NCBI GenBank assembly: GCA_016188455.1
Contig: JACPHR010000019.1
Span: forward strand, 1-51,544
Origin: Candidatus Tayloriibacteriota bacterium
GTDB lineage: Bacteria > Patescibacteriota > Minisyncoccia > Phycocordibacterales > SIBU01
Reading direction: 5' to 3'
Length of the DNA stretch: 51,544 bases
How positions within the stretch are numbered: position 1 is the stretch's first letter; the number at the start of each line of letters is the position of its first letter. The notes beneath the pieces were generated by a model that was given only the letters and a program-made list of their open reading frames with translations, ran no database searches and was not told the DNA's origin. The translations under genes were made by a program, and so were the position numbers. Shown here in pieces: positions 19,910-31,546 of this stretch.

Positions 19910-19961
19910 ACCAGAGCTATCGGGAAAACCGCTTATCTCCACATTGTCCCGAAAACAAAGG

Positions 19962-20034
19962 TGGACCGTGCGAGATTCGAACTCGCTACCCCCACATTGC
20001 AAATGTGGTGCTCTACCAATTGAGCTAACGGCCC
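19962..20034 (-). tRNA. tRNA-Ala (anticodon TGC)
   Basis: gggccgt ta gctcaattggtagagc a ccaca-tttgcaa-tgtgg gggta gcgag-ttcgaat-ctcgc acggtcc a; G3-U70. Confidence 0.93.
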
Positions 20035-20061
20035 TAAATCTGCACCAGGCGGATTCGGGCG

Positions 20062-20094
20062 ACCCCGCCCCGCCCGCCGCGGGCGGGGCGGGGT
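20062..20094. terminator. Very GC-rich hairpin between ddl and the tRNA genes
   Basis: accccgccccgcccgc/c/gcgggcggggcggggt, followed on + by ttagcccttttt. Confidence 0.5.
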
Positions 20095-20115
20095 TTAGCC
20101 CTTTTTGATAATAGA

Positions 20116-21099
20116 TTACCTCATTTTCCCTTGAAGTGCCAACTTAATCACATGCTCAAGAAATCCGGGAAAAGAGAGGCCGACGGCCGAGAGCGATTCA
20201 ATAAACGGCGAACCGGCAGCGAGGTGGGGCAAACTGTTAACTTCAAGAAAATAAACGCCGCGGGTCGGGCTGACGATAAAATCGGAACGAGAGTAGTGCC
20301 GCAAGCCCAGCGCCTTGTGGACCCGGCAAGCCGTGTTTTGCATTTCATATTTTTCCATCGTTGAAAATCGGCCGGGGTGGATTGCTTTTGTGCCGCCGCC
20401 GTATTTTGCCCGGTAGTCAAAAAAAGTTGAGCTCTCCGGCAGGACAAACTCAACGGGCAGAAGAGCGTAGGTTTCCTCACCGCGAAAAGAGCCGATTACT
20501 CCGCAGGTCGCTTCCCTGCCGGCAATGTACTCCTCAACCATAATGGCCGGACTTACCGCGAAGGCTTTTTCAAGCGCCGGTTCAAGTTCCTGAAAATTTT
20601 TCACCACCGACAGGCCTATGGAAGAGCCGAGGGCAATCGGTTTGACGATTGACGGGTTCGGCACCGCTCGCCAGAGGTCATGGAGATTCTGCCTTAGGGC
20701 GTCCTCTTTTTTCAAAAGCTTGTGATGGGGCGATTTGACGCCGTGGCTCTTGAGAAAATTTTTACTGTGGCCTTTGTGCATGGCAAGGAGCGACCCGAGA
20801 TGTCCCGAGCCGGTATAGGGCACGGCAAAGGTGTCCAGCAGACGTTGAACCGTGCCATCTTCGCCGTATTCGCCGTGCGCCGCGTTGAAAATCACGTCAA
20901 TTTTTTTAAACACTTTGGCCGGCGGCTCCGCCACCCCCTGCGCGTGCCAGACCCCACTTTTGTCTATAAAGATGTCAACCGGCTCGTAATTATCAGGCAG
21001 ATTTTTCAAAACATGGGCGCCGGTTTTGACCGAAATTTCGTGCTCGCTCGACGGGCCGCCACGCAACACACCGACTCTGATTTTTGAGCGCAAACTCAT
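20116..21099 (-). CDS. ddl: D-alanine--D-alanine ligase
   Basis: IRVGVLRGGPSSEHEISVKTGAHVL, VIFNAAHGEYGEDGTVQRLLDTFAVPYTGSG, IVKPIALGSSIGLSVVKN, DFIVSPTRGVYFLEVNSLPHL. Confidence 0.93.
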   Translation of the reverse strand: MSLRSKIRVGVLRGGPSSEHEISVKTGAHVLKNLPDNYEPVDIFIDKSGVWHAQGVAEPPAKVFKKIDVIFNAAHGEYGEDGTVQRLLDTFAVPYTGSGHLGSLLAMHKGHSKNFLKSHGVKSPHHKLLKKEDALRQNLHDLWRAVPNPSIVKPIALGSSIGLSVVKNFQELEPALEKAFAVSPAIMVEEYIAGREATCGVIGSFRGEETYALLPVEFVLPESSTFFDYRAKYGGGTKAIHPGRFSTMEKYEMQNTACRVHKALGLRHYSRSDFIVSPTRGVYFLEVNSLPHLAAGSPFIESLSAVGLSFPGFLEHVIKLALQGKMR

Positions 21100-21154
21100 A
21101 AAAATAGTATAACATGAAGCAGGAATAGCAAGAATAATAATATAAAACTTCTTT

Positions 21155-21190
21155 GTTACCTAACTCAAGCGATCGCTTGAGTTAGGTAAC
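21155..21190. repeat. 36-bp perfect palindrome abutting the uvrC stop
   Basis: gttacctaactcaagcgatcgcttgagttaggtaac. Confidence 0.95.
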
Positions 21191-21191
21191 A

Positions 21192-22577
21192 TTAGAAAAT
21201 TCTATCCCTTACCTTACGATGAAAACTGATGGCGAAGCGGTGCGCCTCACTGTTTGCCAGTAAAATAGATTTCTCATGCGCCCGGACAAGCGCTTCATCA
21301 CCCAGAACTTTTTCCGGGCGGTGGCGCTCGTTTTTGACGACCGCCGCCACCGGGATTGAAAGACCGCGGGCTTTGAGCGCCGCTTCAATAATCCTCTGCT
21401 GAGCCAAACCGCCGTCGGCCACAAAAAGCGCCGGCAGCGGCCATTCGGGATGATTCAGCCGCCGTTCAATCACTTCCTTCAAGCTGGTGAGGTCGTTGTT
21501 GCCGAACCCTCCTCTGATTTTAAATTTTCTGTAACCCGATTTTTTCGGCGCTCCGTCTTCAATCAAAACCATGGCGCCGACGACATCCGTCCCCGAAATG
21601 TGGGCGATGTCATAAGCCTCTATTCGCAGATGCGGATGTACGCGGATAGTAGCGCGGATACTCGCAGATGAAAGATGGGTGGATTCTATCCGCGTTAATC
21701 GGCGTTCCAATCCGCGTTCGTCTGCGGCGTTGCTTCCGAGCAACGCAATATCTTGGATGTGCCGAAGAGCGAAAAGAGTTTTCTTGATTGCTCCCGCCCG
21801 TTCAAAATCTCTGGCCTCGGCCGCCGCCTTCATTTCAGACTCCAAATTTTTCAGAATCTGCTTTTTCTCGCCGTTGAAAAGAAACTTGATATGGCGAATG
21901 GTGCGAGCGTAATCCGTTTTTGTAATTTCCCCGGTGCACACTCCGGGACAGAGCCCGATTTGCCGATTAAAGCAGGGTTTATCTTTTCGAACTAGGCTAC
22001 AAGACATATTTGACTTACTTATAATCATATTGTTTTCCATGCTGGTGTTCTTGAGAACATTAGAATATAGAGTGGGAGGGTTGCAACGGTCGCGGAAGGG
22101 GAAAATTTTTCTGATGATTTTAAGCGCCGCTCTCAGTCGCGAGCCGTGGGGAAAAGGGCCAAAAACAGATTGTGGCTTATAGTTAGTAGTTTGTAGAGAA
22201 GAAAAATCAAGATCCTTTTTGCGGACAAGAAGAACTCGGGGAAAATCTTCATTAGTGATGACGACGCAATTAAAACTCTTGTCGTCTTTTTCCTTGACAT
22301 TGTAGGGCGGCTGAAATTTCTTAATCAAATCCGCTTCAAGCAAAATGGCTTCAAGCACCGAGTTGGTTTTCTTGAAATCAACGCTCAGAGCCCTGCCCAC
22401 CATGTCAGAGATTTGAGGGCCGCGCCTTTCGGCCAAGTCGGCGCTGAAATAGCTCTTGACCCTGTCGCGAAGCGAGGTCGCCCGACCAACATAAAGAATC
22501 TTCCGGTTCTTCCCCAGAAAAAAATAGACACCGGGGGCGTCCGGCAATTGGCTATTTCTAAAATCTTGACGTCTCAC
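21192..22577 (-). CDS. uvrC: Excinuclease ABC subunit C, short form, with repeat insertions
   Basis: LPDAPGVYFFLGKNRKILYVGRATSLRDRVKSYF (GIY-YIG); IGLCPGVCTGEIT; EAYDIAHISGTDVVGAMVLIEDG; ends at AHRFAISFHRKVRDRIF. Confidence 0.93.
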   Translation of the reverse strand: MRRQDFRNSQLPDAPGVYFFLGKNRKILYVGRATSLRDRVKSYFSADLAERRGPQISDMVGRALSVDFKKTNSVLEAILLEADLIKKFQPPYNVKEKDDKSFNCVVITNEDFPRVLLVRKKDLDFSSLQTTNYKPQSVFGPFPHGSRLRAALKIIRKIFPFRDRCNPPTLYSNVLKNTSMENNMIISKSNMSCSLVRKDKPCFNRQIGLCPGVCTGEITKTDYARTIRHIKFLFNGEKKQILKNLESEMKAAAEARDFERAGAIKKTLFALRHIQDIALLGSNAADERGLERRLTRIESTHLSSASIRATIRVHPHLRIEAYDIAHISGTDVVGAMVLIEDGAPKKSGYRKFKIRGGFGNNDLTSLKEVIERRLNHPEWPLPALFVADGGLAQQRIIEAALKARGLSIPVAAVVKNERHRPEKVLGDEALVRAHEKSILLANSEAHRFAISFHRKVRDRIF

Positions 22578-22650
22578 AAGCTATATGCTATGCTACTCCT
22601 TAGAAAAAAGCAACATATCACTTGTTGCCTGTCGTTCGCAAATTGATGCT

Positions 22651-23007
22651 ATGAAAAAAATCCTGATTATTGACGACCAAGTAGCGCTGACCCTGGCGGC
22701 ATTGCTAAAGTACTTTGGTTATACCAACCTTGTTACCGCCTTTGATGGTGAGGAAGGCATCCGCATGTTTGAGACCGAAAAACCCGACCTGGTTATTTCC
22801 GACTTTGACATGCCGAAGTTAGACGGTATGGGGGTACTTCGGCACATTCGGTCAAAGTCAAAAACGCCCGTCATCATGACGTCATCCGACACTGAAGACG
22901 GTTTTCTCGAAAAAGCTCTCCGCGCTGAAGGTGCTGATCACTTCCTGGGAAAGCCTTTCGACACGAAGCAACTGATTGAGTTGGTCCAGAAGCTTTTGAG
23001 GAATTGA
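22651..23007 (+). CDS. Stand-alone response-regulator receiver (CheY-like)
   Basis: MKKILIIDDQVALTLAALLKYFGYTNLVTAFDGEEGIRMFETEKPDLVISDFDMPKLDGMGVLRHIRSKSKTPVIMTSS...KPF; likely start at 22651. Confidence 0.85.
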   Translation: MKKILIIDDQVALTLAALLKYFGYTNLVTAFDGEEGIRMFETEKPDLVISDFDMPKLDGMGVLRHIRSKSKTPVIMTSSDTEDGFLEKALRAEGADHFLGKPFDTKQLIELVQKLLRN

Positions 23008-23154
23008 AGGCTTGTGTGGCAGGTCTTAAATAATCCTCATAAATTCATGTTCGCCTCGCGATGCGGGGCGATTTTTTTGCCTTTTTGCGCTTAGCCTTTC
23101 GGTAACGATATGGGTCACAATATTTAAGCATGATACACAGTCCGCACAGGTTAA

Positions 23155-23600
23155 AAATTTATCGGCATCAGCATCATCGGTTGGGAAGCGGTCATCGGCA
23201 TTGAGCTCATCGGCCTGCACAGCGGCATTAGCCGCTTGTGTCCGCCGCCGAAGGGAGCGGCAATCGCGCCACTGTGACCGCCGGCATCGCGGCCATTCTG
23301 CTTCTGGTATTCGCTCTGAACCGCTTTATCTGGATTCCCCTGCTTAAAAAAGCCAACATTATACCGAATGAACCCACAATTAAAATTGGTAGTTTGTTCT
23401 ATGCCTTTCCCGATAAAAAGCGGTCGCATGTTATCGGTCCAGCCTCCTTTCAAGCGAGCCGAGGCGAATTTTTGTCCACCGGTTGGACCGTCCGATTGCG
23501 GCAAGTTAACGCTTCTTCGGCTGATTGCCGGCGTCATAAAACCATCGGCCGGAAGCATAAACCGCCGGTACTAAGAAGCCGCCGGTGCAAATACCACATG
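23155..23600 (+). pseudogene. Decayed ABC transporter (permease C-terminus and ATPase N-terminus, frameshifted)
   Basis: Frame A AAILLLVFALNRFIWIPLLKKANIIPNEPTIKIGSLFYAFPDKKR then frame B VGPSDCGKLTLLRLIAGVIKPSAGSI, a Walker-A-like segment. Confidence 0.6.
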
Positions 23601-23647
23601 ACTGTCATCATGGTCAATCGCCTCATTGTCGACACCTAGGTATACAT

Positions 23648-26356
23648 CTACAAAATTTTACTCAAATATGACCCGGTGTGAGATTGCTTCATCTGCGCCA
23701 CTTCCTCCGGCGTGCCCTTGGCCACCAAATCGCCCCCGGCCTCGCCGCCTTCCGGCCCGCAATCAAGGATGTAATCGGCGGATTTGATGATGTCCAAATT
23801 GTGCTCTATCACCACTACCGTGTTGCCGTGGTCAACCAATTGCTGCAAAATTTCAATGAGCTTCTTCACATCCTCGTAGTGAAGGCCCACCGTCGGCTCA
23901 TCCAAAAGATAAATGGTCTTTTCCAAGTGCCGGCGATACAATTCCGAAGAAATTTTTACCCGCTGGGCTTCGCCGCCGGAAAGCGTCGTGGCCGATTGGC
24001 CTAATTCCAAATAACCCAGGCCTACATCGGCTAAGCTTTTTAGCCGGTCGGCCACAGCCGGAATATCCTGAAAAAACTTCAAGGCCTCTTCAACGGTCAT
24101 ACTGAGCACCTGAAAAATATTTCTCTTTTTGTAGGATACCTCAAGCGTCTCTTTCATAAATCGCTTGCCCACGCAGACTTCGCAGGGCACATAGACCGTC
24201 GGCAGAAAATGCATCTCCACCGCCACCTCGCCGTTGCCTTGGCAGGCTTCGCACCGGCCGCCCTTTACGTTGAAAGAAAAACGGTTGGCTTTCCAGCCCC
24301 GAACCCGCGCTTCCGCCGTTTCGGCAAAAAGGGCGCGGATAAAGGTAAAAGCGCCGGTGTAAGTCGCCGGGTTTGACCTGGGCGTCCGGCCAATCGGGCT
24401 CTGGTCAATCAAAATGGCCCGAGACAGGTACTCCGAACCAGTGAAGCTGGCGCAATTGAAAACTTCGGCTGAGCGATAGCGCCGCTCAAAACGCGCCTGC
24501 AGATTTTTGTAAAGGATTTCATAAAGAAGCGACGATTTGCCCGAGCCGGAAACGCCGGTAACGGCCACCAGTCGGCCGAGGGGAATATCGGCGTTAAAAT
24601 TCTTAATGTTGAAAATTTTGCCGCCGCGGATTTTTAGAGCGCCCTTGTTTTTGTCCCGCCGCCGCTCCGGAACCGCGATTGTTTTCTGGCCGCGCAGGTA
24701 GTCAAGGGTCAGCGATTTGGCCTCGTTTGCCCGGGCGCTTAAAAGTTTTTCCACATAGCCGGAAACCACAATCCTGCCGCCGTGCGCTCCGGCCCCCGGT
24801 CCGATGTCAACCATAAAATCGGAGGAAAGAATGGTTTCCTCATCATGCTCAACCACGATAATGGTGTTGCCGATGTCCCGCAGATGGAGCAGGGTTTTGA
24901 CCAAGCGGGCGTTGTCGCGCGAATGCAGGCCGATGGTCGGCTCGTCCAATACGTAGAGAGCGCCCACCAGACCGGAGCCGAGCTGGGACGCCAGTCTGAT
25001 GCGCTGGGCTTCGCCGCCCGAGAGGGTGTGGGCCCGACGGTCAAGCGCCAGATATTCAATGCCGACGTTAATCATGAAATCAAGCCGCGATTCAATCTCC
25101 TTCAAAACCGCCTTGGCTATTTCCTTGTCCTTGGCGGAAAGTTTCAGCCGGCTGAAAAATTCCCGAGCATTTTGAATGGATAAACCAACCAACTCAGTGA
25201 TATTTTTTCCTGTTTTTTTTCCGCGTTCGTCTGCGGTCCTCCCCAGAACGACATGCAAGGCCTCCTCGCGAAGCCGCGCGCCGCGGCACTTGGGGCAAGG
25301 TTCGTCGCCGAAAAAATGCCTGGTGCCGAGACCGTTGCACTCCGAGCAGGCGCCGTAAGGGGAATTGAAAGAAAAAAGCCGCGGCTCAATCTCAGGATAA
25401 GAAAAGCCGTCGTACGGGCACATGAATTTGGCCGATATCAGGCGCTCGCCCTCCCAAGTTTCCGGTGATGCCGCTTCCGGTGATGTCTTTTGAAAAGTGC
25501 CCCACTCACTCTGTTGTTTTTTCGCCCGTCCTTGTTGAGAAATTTGGGAGGGTGAATCAGTTTGAATTTTAAGCAAGCCCTGCGATTCTTGGAGCGCCCG
25601 TTCCACGGCTTCGCTCAAACGTTCCATCGCCCCGGATTTTCCGCCTTTGAGCTCAGTCAGAAAAAATTCGTCCACCAAAACATCAATGTCGTGCTTCTTG
25701 TTTTTGGCCAGAATAATCTGCTCGCGCAGTTTTTTTATTTGGCCGTCAATTTGCACTGTGCCATAGCCTTTGCCTAAAAGGTCGTAAAGCAGCTGATAGT
25801 ACTCCCCTTTCCGGCCGACGACCAGCGGCGCGAAAATTTTCAGTTTTAAGTTATCAATAGGCACCCCTAAAACAGATTTCGGAAAATCCCTTCGGGCAAC
25901 CGACTTTTCTGAAGTCGTTTTAGCGACCGTTTCAAGAATAGTGCCGATAATTTCTTCGTGCGACAGCTTTTTAATCGGCCGCCCGCAGACCAGGCAATGC
26001 GGCACGCCGACGCGAGCGTAGAGAATCCTCAAATAATCATAAATTTCGGTGATAGTGGCGACGGTTGAGCGGGGGTTGTTGGAGCGGGATTTTTGGTCAA
26101 TGGAAATGGCCGGGGAAAGGCCGACAATCTCGTCCACATCCGGCTTTTGCATCTGCCGAAGAAATTGCCTGGCGTAGGATGAAAGCGACTCCACATAGCG
26201 CCTTTGGCCCTCGGCGAAAATCGTGTCAAAGGCCAAAGACGACTTGCCCGAGCCGGACAAGCCGGTGAACACAATCATTTTATTGCGCGGCATCTCCACC
26301 GTAATATTCTTTAGGTTATGCGTCCTAGCGCCTTTAACTATAAGTTTATTATCCAT
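23648..26356 (-). CDS. uvrA: Excinuclease ABC subunit A with repeat insertions
   Basis: [61 protein letters not shown]; two ABC signatures LSGGEAQR; zinc motifs. Confidence 0.96.
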   Translation of the reverse strand: MDNKLIVKGARTHNLKNITVEMPRNKMIVFTGLSGSGKSSLAFDTIFAEGQRRYVESLSSYARQFLRQMQKPDVDEIVGLSPAISIDQKSRSNNPRSTVATITEIYDYLRILYARVGVPHCLVCGRPIKKLSHEEIIGTILETVAKTTSEKSVARRDFPKSVLGVPIDNLKLKIFAPLVVGRKGEYYQLLYDLLGKGYGTVQIDGQIKKLREQIILAKNKKHDIDVLVDEFFLTELKGGKSGAMERLSEAVERALQESQGLLKIQTDSPSQISQQGRAKKQQSEWGTFQKTSPEAASPETWEGERLISAKFMCPYDGFSYPEIEPRLFSFNSPYGACSECNGLGTRHFFGDEPCPKCRGARLREEALHVVLGRTADERGKKTGKNITELVGLSIQNAREFFSRLKLSAKDKEIAKAVLKEIESRLDFMINVGIEYLALDRRAHTLSGGEAQRIRLASQLGSGLVGALYVLDEPTIGLHSRDNARLVKTLLHLRDIGNTIIVVEHDEETILSSDFMVDIGPGAGAHGGRIVVSGYVEKLLSARANEAKSLTLDYLRGQKTIAVPERRRDKNKGALKIRGGKIFNIKNFNADIPLGRLVAVTGVSGSGKSSLLYEILYKNLQARFERRYRSAEVFNCASFTGSEYLSRAILIDQSPIGRTPRSNPATYTGAFTFIRALFAETAEARVRGWKANRFSFNVKGGRCEACQGNGEVAVEMHFLPTVYVPCEVCVGKRFMKETLEVSYKKRNIFQVLSMTVEEALKFFQDIPAVADRLKSLADVGLGYLELGQSATTLSGGEAQRVKISSELYRRHLEKTIYLLDEPTVGLHYEDVKKLIEILQQLVDHGNTVVVIEHNLDIIKSADYILDCGPEGGEAGGDLVAKGTPEEVAQMKQSHTGSYLSKIL

Positions 26357-26564
26357 AATTTTAAGGTTGCTTGCCCCGTAGTAAACATTCTGATGTTTTA
26401 CTACTGGGGTGGGTTCTGGCTCCCTTTACTATAAGTTTGTCGCTTTCGTTTTTCATAAAATTTTATTGCGTCCTTGTTATCGGTTTAGGTACAAAGCGTT
26501 AGCCCCAGGGTTTATCCCTAGGGTGAGGTACGGGCAAAACTATAGCAGAGAGGCCAGTCTAAAA

Positions 26565-26978
26565 TCAAGAGCGTTCCTGCGAATGAGTCCGCAAAACCGT
26601 TTTCAATTCTTCAATGATTTCATCCAACGTAACCGTGGCTTTTATAAGGAAACTATCGGCGCCGAGCTTTTTGCCCTTTTCAATATCGGCTTTCTGTCCG
26701 AGATTGGAAAGAATGATTACCGGGATATTTTTCGTTTTGTCGCTGGCTTTGACGCGCGAAAGCGCTTCAAAACCGTCGAGTCCCGGCAAAAGTATGTCAA
26801 GCAAAATGATGTCCGGCACTTCCTTCTCAAGAAGCGCCAGAGCTTGCTCGCCGTCGGCGGCGTGGAGAAGCTTGCATTTCTCATTTGAAAGCTTGCGGGC
26901 GATAACATCGCTTAAAAATTTGTCATCCTCAACCCACATAACTTTCTTGCCTTCAATTGAGAATTCAGTATGATTCAT
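26565..26978 (-). CDS. Response-regulator receiver protein (CheY-like)
   Basis: VMWVEDDKFLSDVIARKLSNEKCKLLHAADGEQALALLEKEVPDIILLDILLPGLDGFEAL; start taken at MNHTEF. Confidence 0.85.
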   Translation of the reverse strand: MNHTEFSIEGKKVMWVEDDKFLSDVIARKLSNEKCKLLHAADGEQALALLEKEVPDIILLDILLPGLDGFEALSRVKASDKTKNIPVIILSNLGQKADIEKGKKLGADSFLIKATVTLDEIIEELKTVLRTHSQERS

Positions 26979-27054
26979 CAAAACATTATAGCATGCTAGC
27001 AAAATCGCATGTGGGGAAGTCAAGTGGTTTCCCCGTTTCTATGTCAAAATATCC

Positions 27055-29220
<2,166 letters not shown>

Positions 29221-29308
29221 GATAAAGAAACTATAGCGCAGTTTCAGGTAAAAAGAAAAACTGCCGGAGAAAATTTCTCAAGCAGTTCCGATGTGCGGGG
29301 GAAAATCC

Positions 29309-29620
29309 CTAAGGGCAAACTTTGATTTTCCACTCTTCCAAGACCGGATTGGCAAGGTTGGTTTTTCCGTCTTTGCAGGCAACATCAATAAGCGCTTCCC
29401 ACTGCTCCGGAGTCCGCGAAGCGTCAACTTCAAACTCCAGAAACCGCCCCAACCGCAAGCTCTCAATGTTGCCGTGGCCCATTTGACGCAAAGCGTCTTT
29501 TACCGCCTTGTCGGCCGGATTCAAGGTCTGCCGTCTGGTTAAAATGGTAACCTGAATTTTCACGATGAACGGTATTTTTTGAACTGTCCACAATCTAACA
29601 CCGGCATTGGAAACAATCAA
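29309..29620 (-). CDS. purS: PurS-like protein (FGAM synthase small subunit)
   Basis: VKIQVTILTRRQTLNPADKAVKDALRQMGHGNIESLRLGRFLEFEVDAS...NLANPVLEEWKIKV; true start may be internal. Confidence 0.65.
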   Translation of the reverse strand: MIVSNAGVRLWTVQKIPFIVKIQVTILTRRQTLNPADKAVKDALRQMGHGNIESLRLGRFLEFEVDASRTPEQWEALIDVACKDGKTNLANPVLEEWKIKVCP

Positions 29621-29692
29621 GGAACGGGGCTTTACTCCTATGATAGATTAATTTTACAAGGCTTAATCTTGTAAAGCTGGCGCCGAGCGGTT

Positions 29693-31546
29693 CTATTTGG
29701 GTTTCACCTTGCCGTTTTTTCTGGCCGGCGAAGTGTCCGCTACCTCTTTCGCGATAATGTGCTCGGCCTCGGCCAAGTCGCCGCTAAATCTCTCCAGAAA
29801 CTCCAGTTCCTCACTTGTCAGCGCCCGGGAAGCGCGCACTTTGCGCAGTTTGCGAATGTGGGCGTCAACATCGCCTCGGAGCACCTTAAACGACTGGTGA
29901 AGCACCAAACTCGCCTCCTCGCTCTCCTTTCTCATTGTCCGAGTCAAAGATAGCAGTTTAAACCAGCTCCAAATCCCGGCCGCGGCAATAATCGCAATAC
30001 CGATGAGAAGCGAAAGAGCAATTAGGAAATAGTTGACGATAAAGGTGACCGCATCAGAGAAGAAATGCAACCGAACCGTAACCGCGTACGGTTTGGTTTC
30101 AGGACTGCGCGCTCCCTCGGCGTTCGTGACTCGAACCGTGAAAGTATACTGCCCCACCCAAAGGCGCTTTGAAACAAGGACGCTGAAATCTCCGAGCGAA
30201 TTACTGTTGATTCCGTCCGTTACCACCATAGCGCCGCCCTGACTCACTATAACCTCAACATCCGCATTCGGATAGGTCGTGCCGCGAACGCGCAAAATGT
30301 CTCCAACGGTTAACTCTTCGTTGTAAGAAGTCACTTTAGGCGGCTCAATCCCCACAATTTCAAAATTCTCCTCGGCAGAAGTCACATTTTCGGCGCGGTC
30401 AAAGGCCGACACAAAGACCGTGTATGAACCGGGTTCTAATTTATCAAGCGCATAGGGATTGGCATCAACCGATGCTGAAGTTCGTCTCGGCCCGCCATCG
30501 CCGACTTTAACCTCGTAATGGTCTACGCCAGATGCCTTGTCGGTGGCGTTGAATAGTATGACTGGTTGCGGATTAAGACTTACGGTGCCATGCGGAAACT
30601 TTATGCGAAATTTTTCCGGCGGGGTCTGGTCAATATTCACTTGGAATCGCGTTACCGAACCCCAACCGCTAGAGGTGCGTACCTGAAGCAAAAAATAGAA
30701 TGTGCCGTCAGGAAGATCCTCAACAGTTTTCTCGGTAATCGGCGGGGCATAGCGAATACTTGGCGTTGCTCTCGGGCTCTCGCTAATGATGGTCCGAACC
30801 TCAAGAGCGCCCGCCGGAAGAGTCCACGAAAACTCCGGGGAATTATCCCGATACCATTTTGCCTGGTCGGGATGAGTGGGCGATTGTATCTCCGCCACGC
30901 TTGAAGAACTGCCGGAAAGAGATGACGCGCTTCCCGGAGAAACCGAGGAACGCTCCGCAGGAGAGGAGAGAGTGAACTCGGCGCGCGGCAGACCGGTCAA
31001 GATATTCGTTCCTTTGCCGTCATTGGCCAAAACCGAACCGGAGGAAAAAGCAAGCGTGGCTGAACCGGCCGATTTCACCTTAAAGGTAATCTGCAAGATT
31101 TTTCCGCTTGCTCCCGTAAATCCCGGATTAAGCGCCACACCCTCAAAACTGACCGTACCGTCATTTGAAAAAGACGGTTCCTGCGCCCACAGGTTGATGA
31201 TTGAACCGCTTTTTGATACGGAAATAACTTGCAACTTGTCTCCCGGAAACGAAAGAACGCCTTCAACCGCATTCATGGCCTCCGCGGGACTAGCAACCAC
31301 GATTGAGACCGAAAAAGAGTCGCCAACCTTGAACGCGCCTGAAGAGGGCGAGACGGAAAGCGTCGCGGCAAAAACAGGAGAAGCATATAGAATATAGAAA
31401 ACAGAAAATAGTAAAAGAGTATAAATTTTGGGAGAGATGCCCATTAAACGCTGTCCAGAAACTTTTTCCGGTGATTTTAATTGTGTTTTAGGTGACATAC
31501 TCTCGTTCCTAAATTCTAATGTGCGGTCGCGCGCAAAAGAACGCAA
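29693..31546 (-). CDS. Cohesin-domain surface protein with C-terminal TM anchor
   Basis: Signal peptide; ATLSVSPSSGAFKVGDSFSVSIVVASPAEAMNAVEGVLSFPGDKLQVISVSKSGSIINLWAQEPSFSNDGTVSFEGVALNPGFTGASGKILQITFKVKSAG; Ig-like repeats; TM near C-terminus. Confidence 0.8.
   Translation of the reverse strand: MRSFARDRTLEFRNESMSPKTQLKSPEKVSGQRLMGISPKIYTLLLFSVFYILYASPVFAATLSVSPSSGAFKVGDSFSVSIVVASPAEAMNAVEGVLSFPGDKLQVISVSKSGSIINLWAQEPSFSNDGTVSFEGVALNPGFTGASGKILQITFKVKSAGSATLAFSSGSVLANDGKGTNILTGLPRAEFTLSSPAERSSVSPGSASSLSGSSSSVAEIQSPTHPDQAKWYRDNSPEFSWTLPAGALEVRTIISESPRATPSIRYAPPITEKTVEDLPDGTFYFLLQVRTSSGWGSVTRFQVNIDQTPPEKFRIKFPHGTVSLNPQPVILFNATDKASGVDHYEVKVGDGGPRRTSASVDANPYALDKLEPGSYTVFVSAFDRAENVTSAEENFEIVGIEPPKVTSYNEELTVGDILRVRGTTYPNADVEVIVSQGGAMVVTDGINSNSLGDFSVLVSKRLWVGQYTFTVRVTNAEGARSPETKPYAVTVRLHFFSDAVTFIVNYFLIALSLLIGIAIIAAAGIWSWFKLLSLTRTMRKESEEASLVLHQSFKVLRGDVDAHIRKLRKVRASRALTSEELEFLERFSGDLAEAEHIIAKEVADTSPARKNGKVKPK

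Noticed and set aside
19724-20028. ORFs across the tRNA region (e.g. 19724-20002 minus, 19828-20028 plus)
   Set aside because: Translations of tRNA T-arms (SEFESRTVHL, GFDSPRVH); not genes.
22090-22580. Frameshift or chimera in uvrC because of odd segments (LQTTNYKPQS, MIISKSNMSCS)
   Set aside because: Frame is continuous and conserved motifs resume correctly on both sides; explained as repeat-type insertions.
23026-23558. Minus-strand ORFs 23026-23220 and 23151-23558 as genes
   Set aside because: They lie antisense to recognisable ABC-transporter fragments on the plus strand and show no family features.
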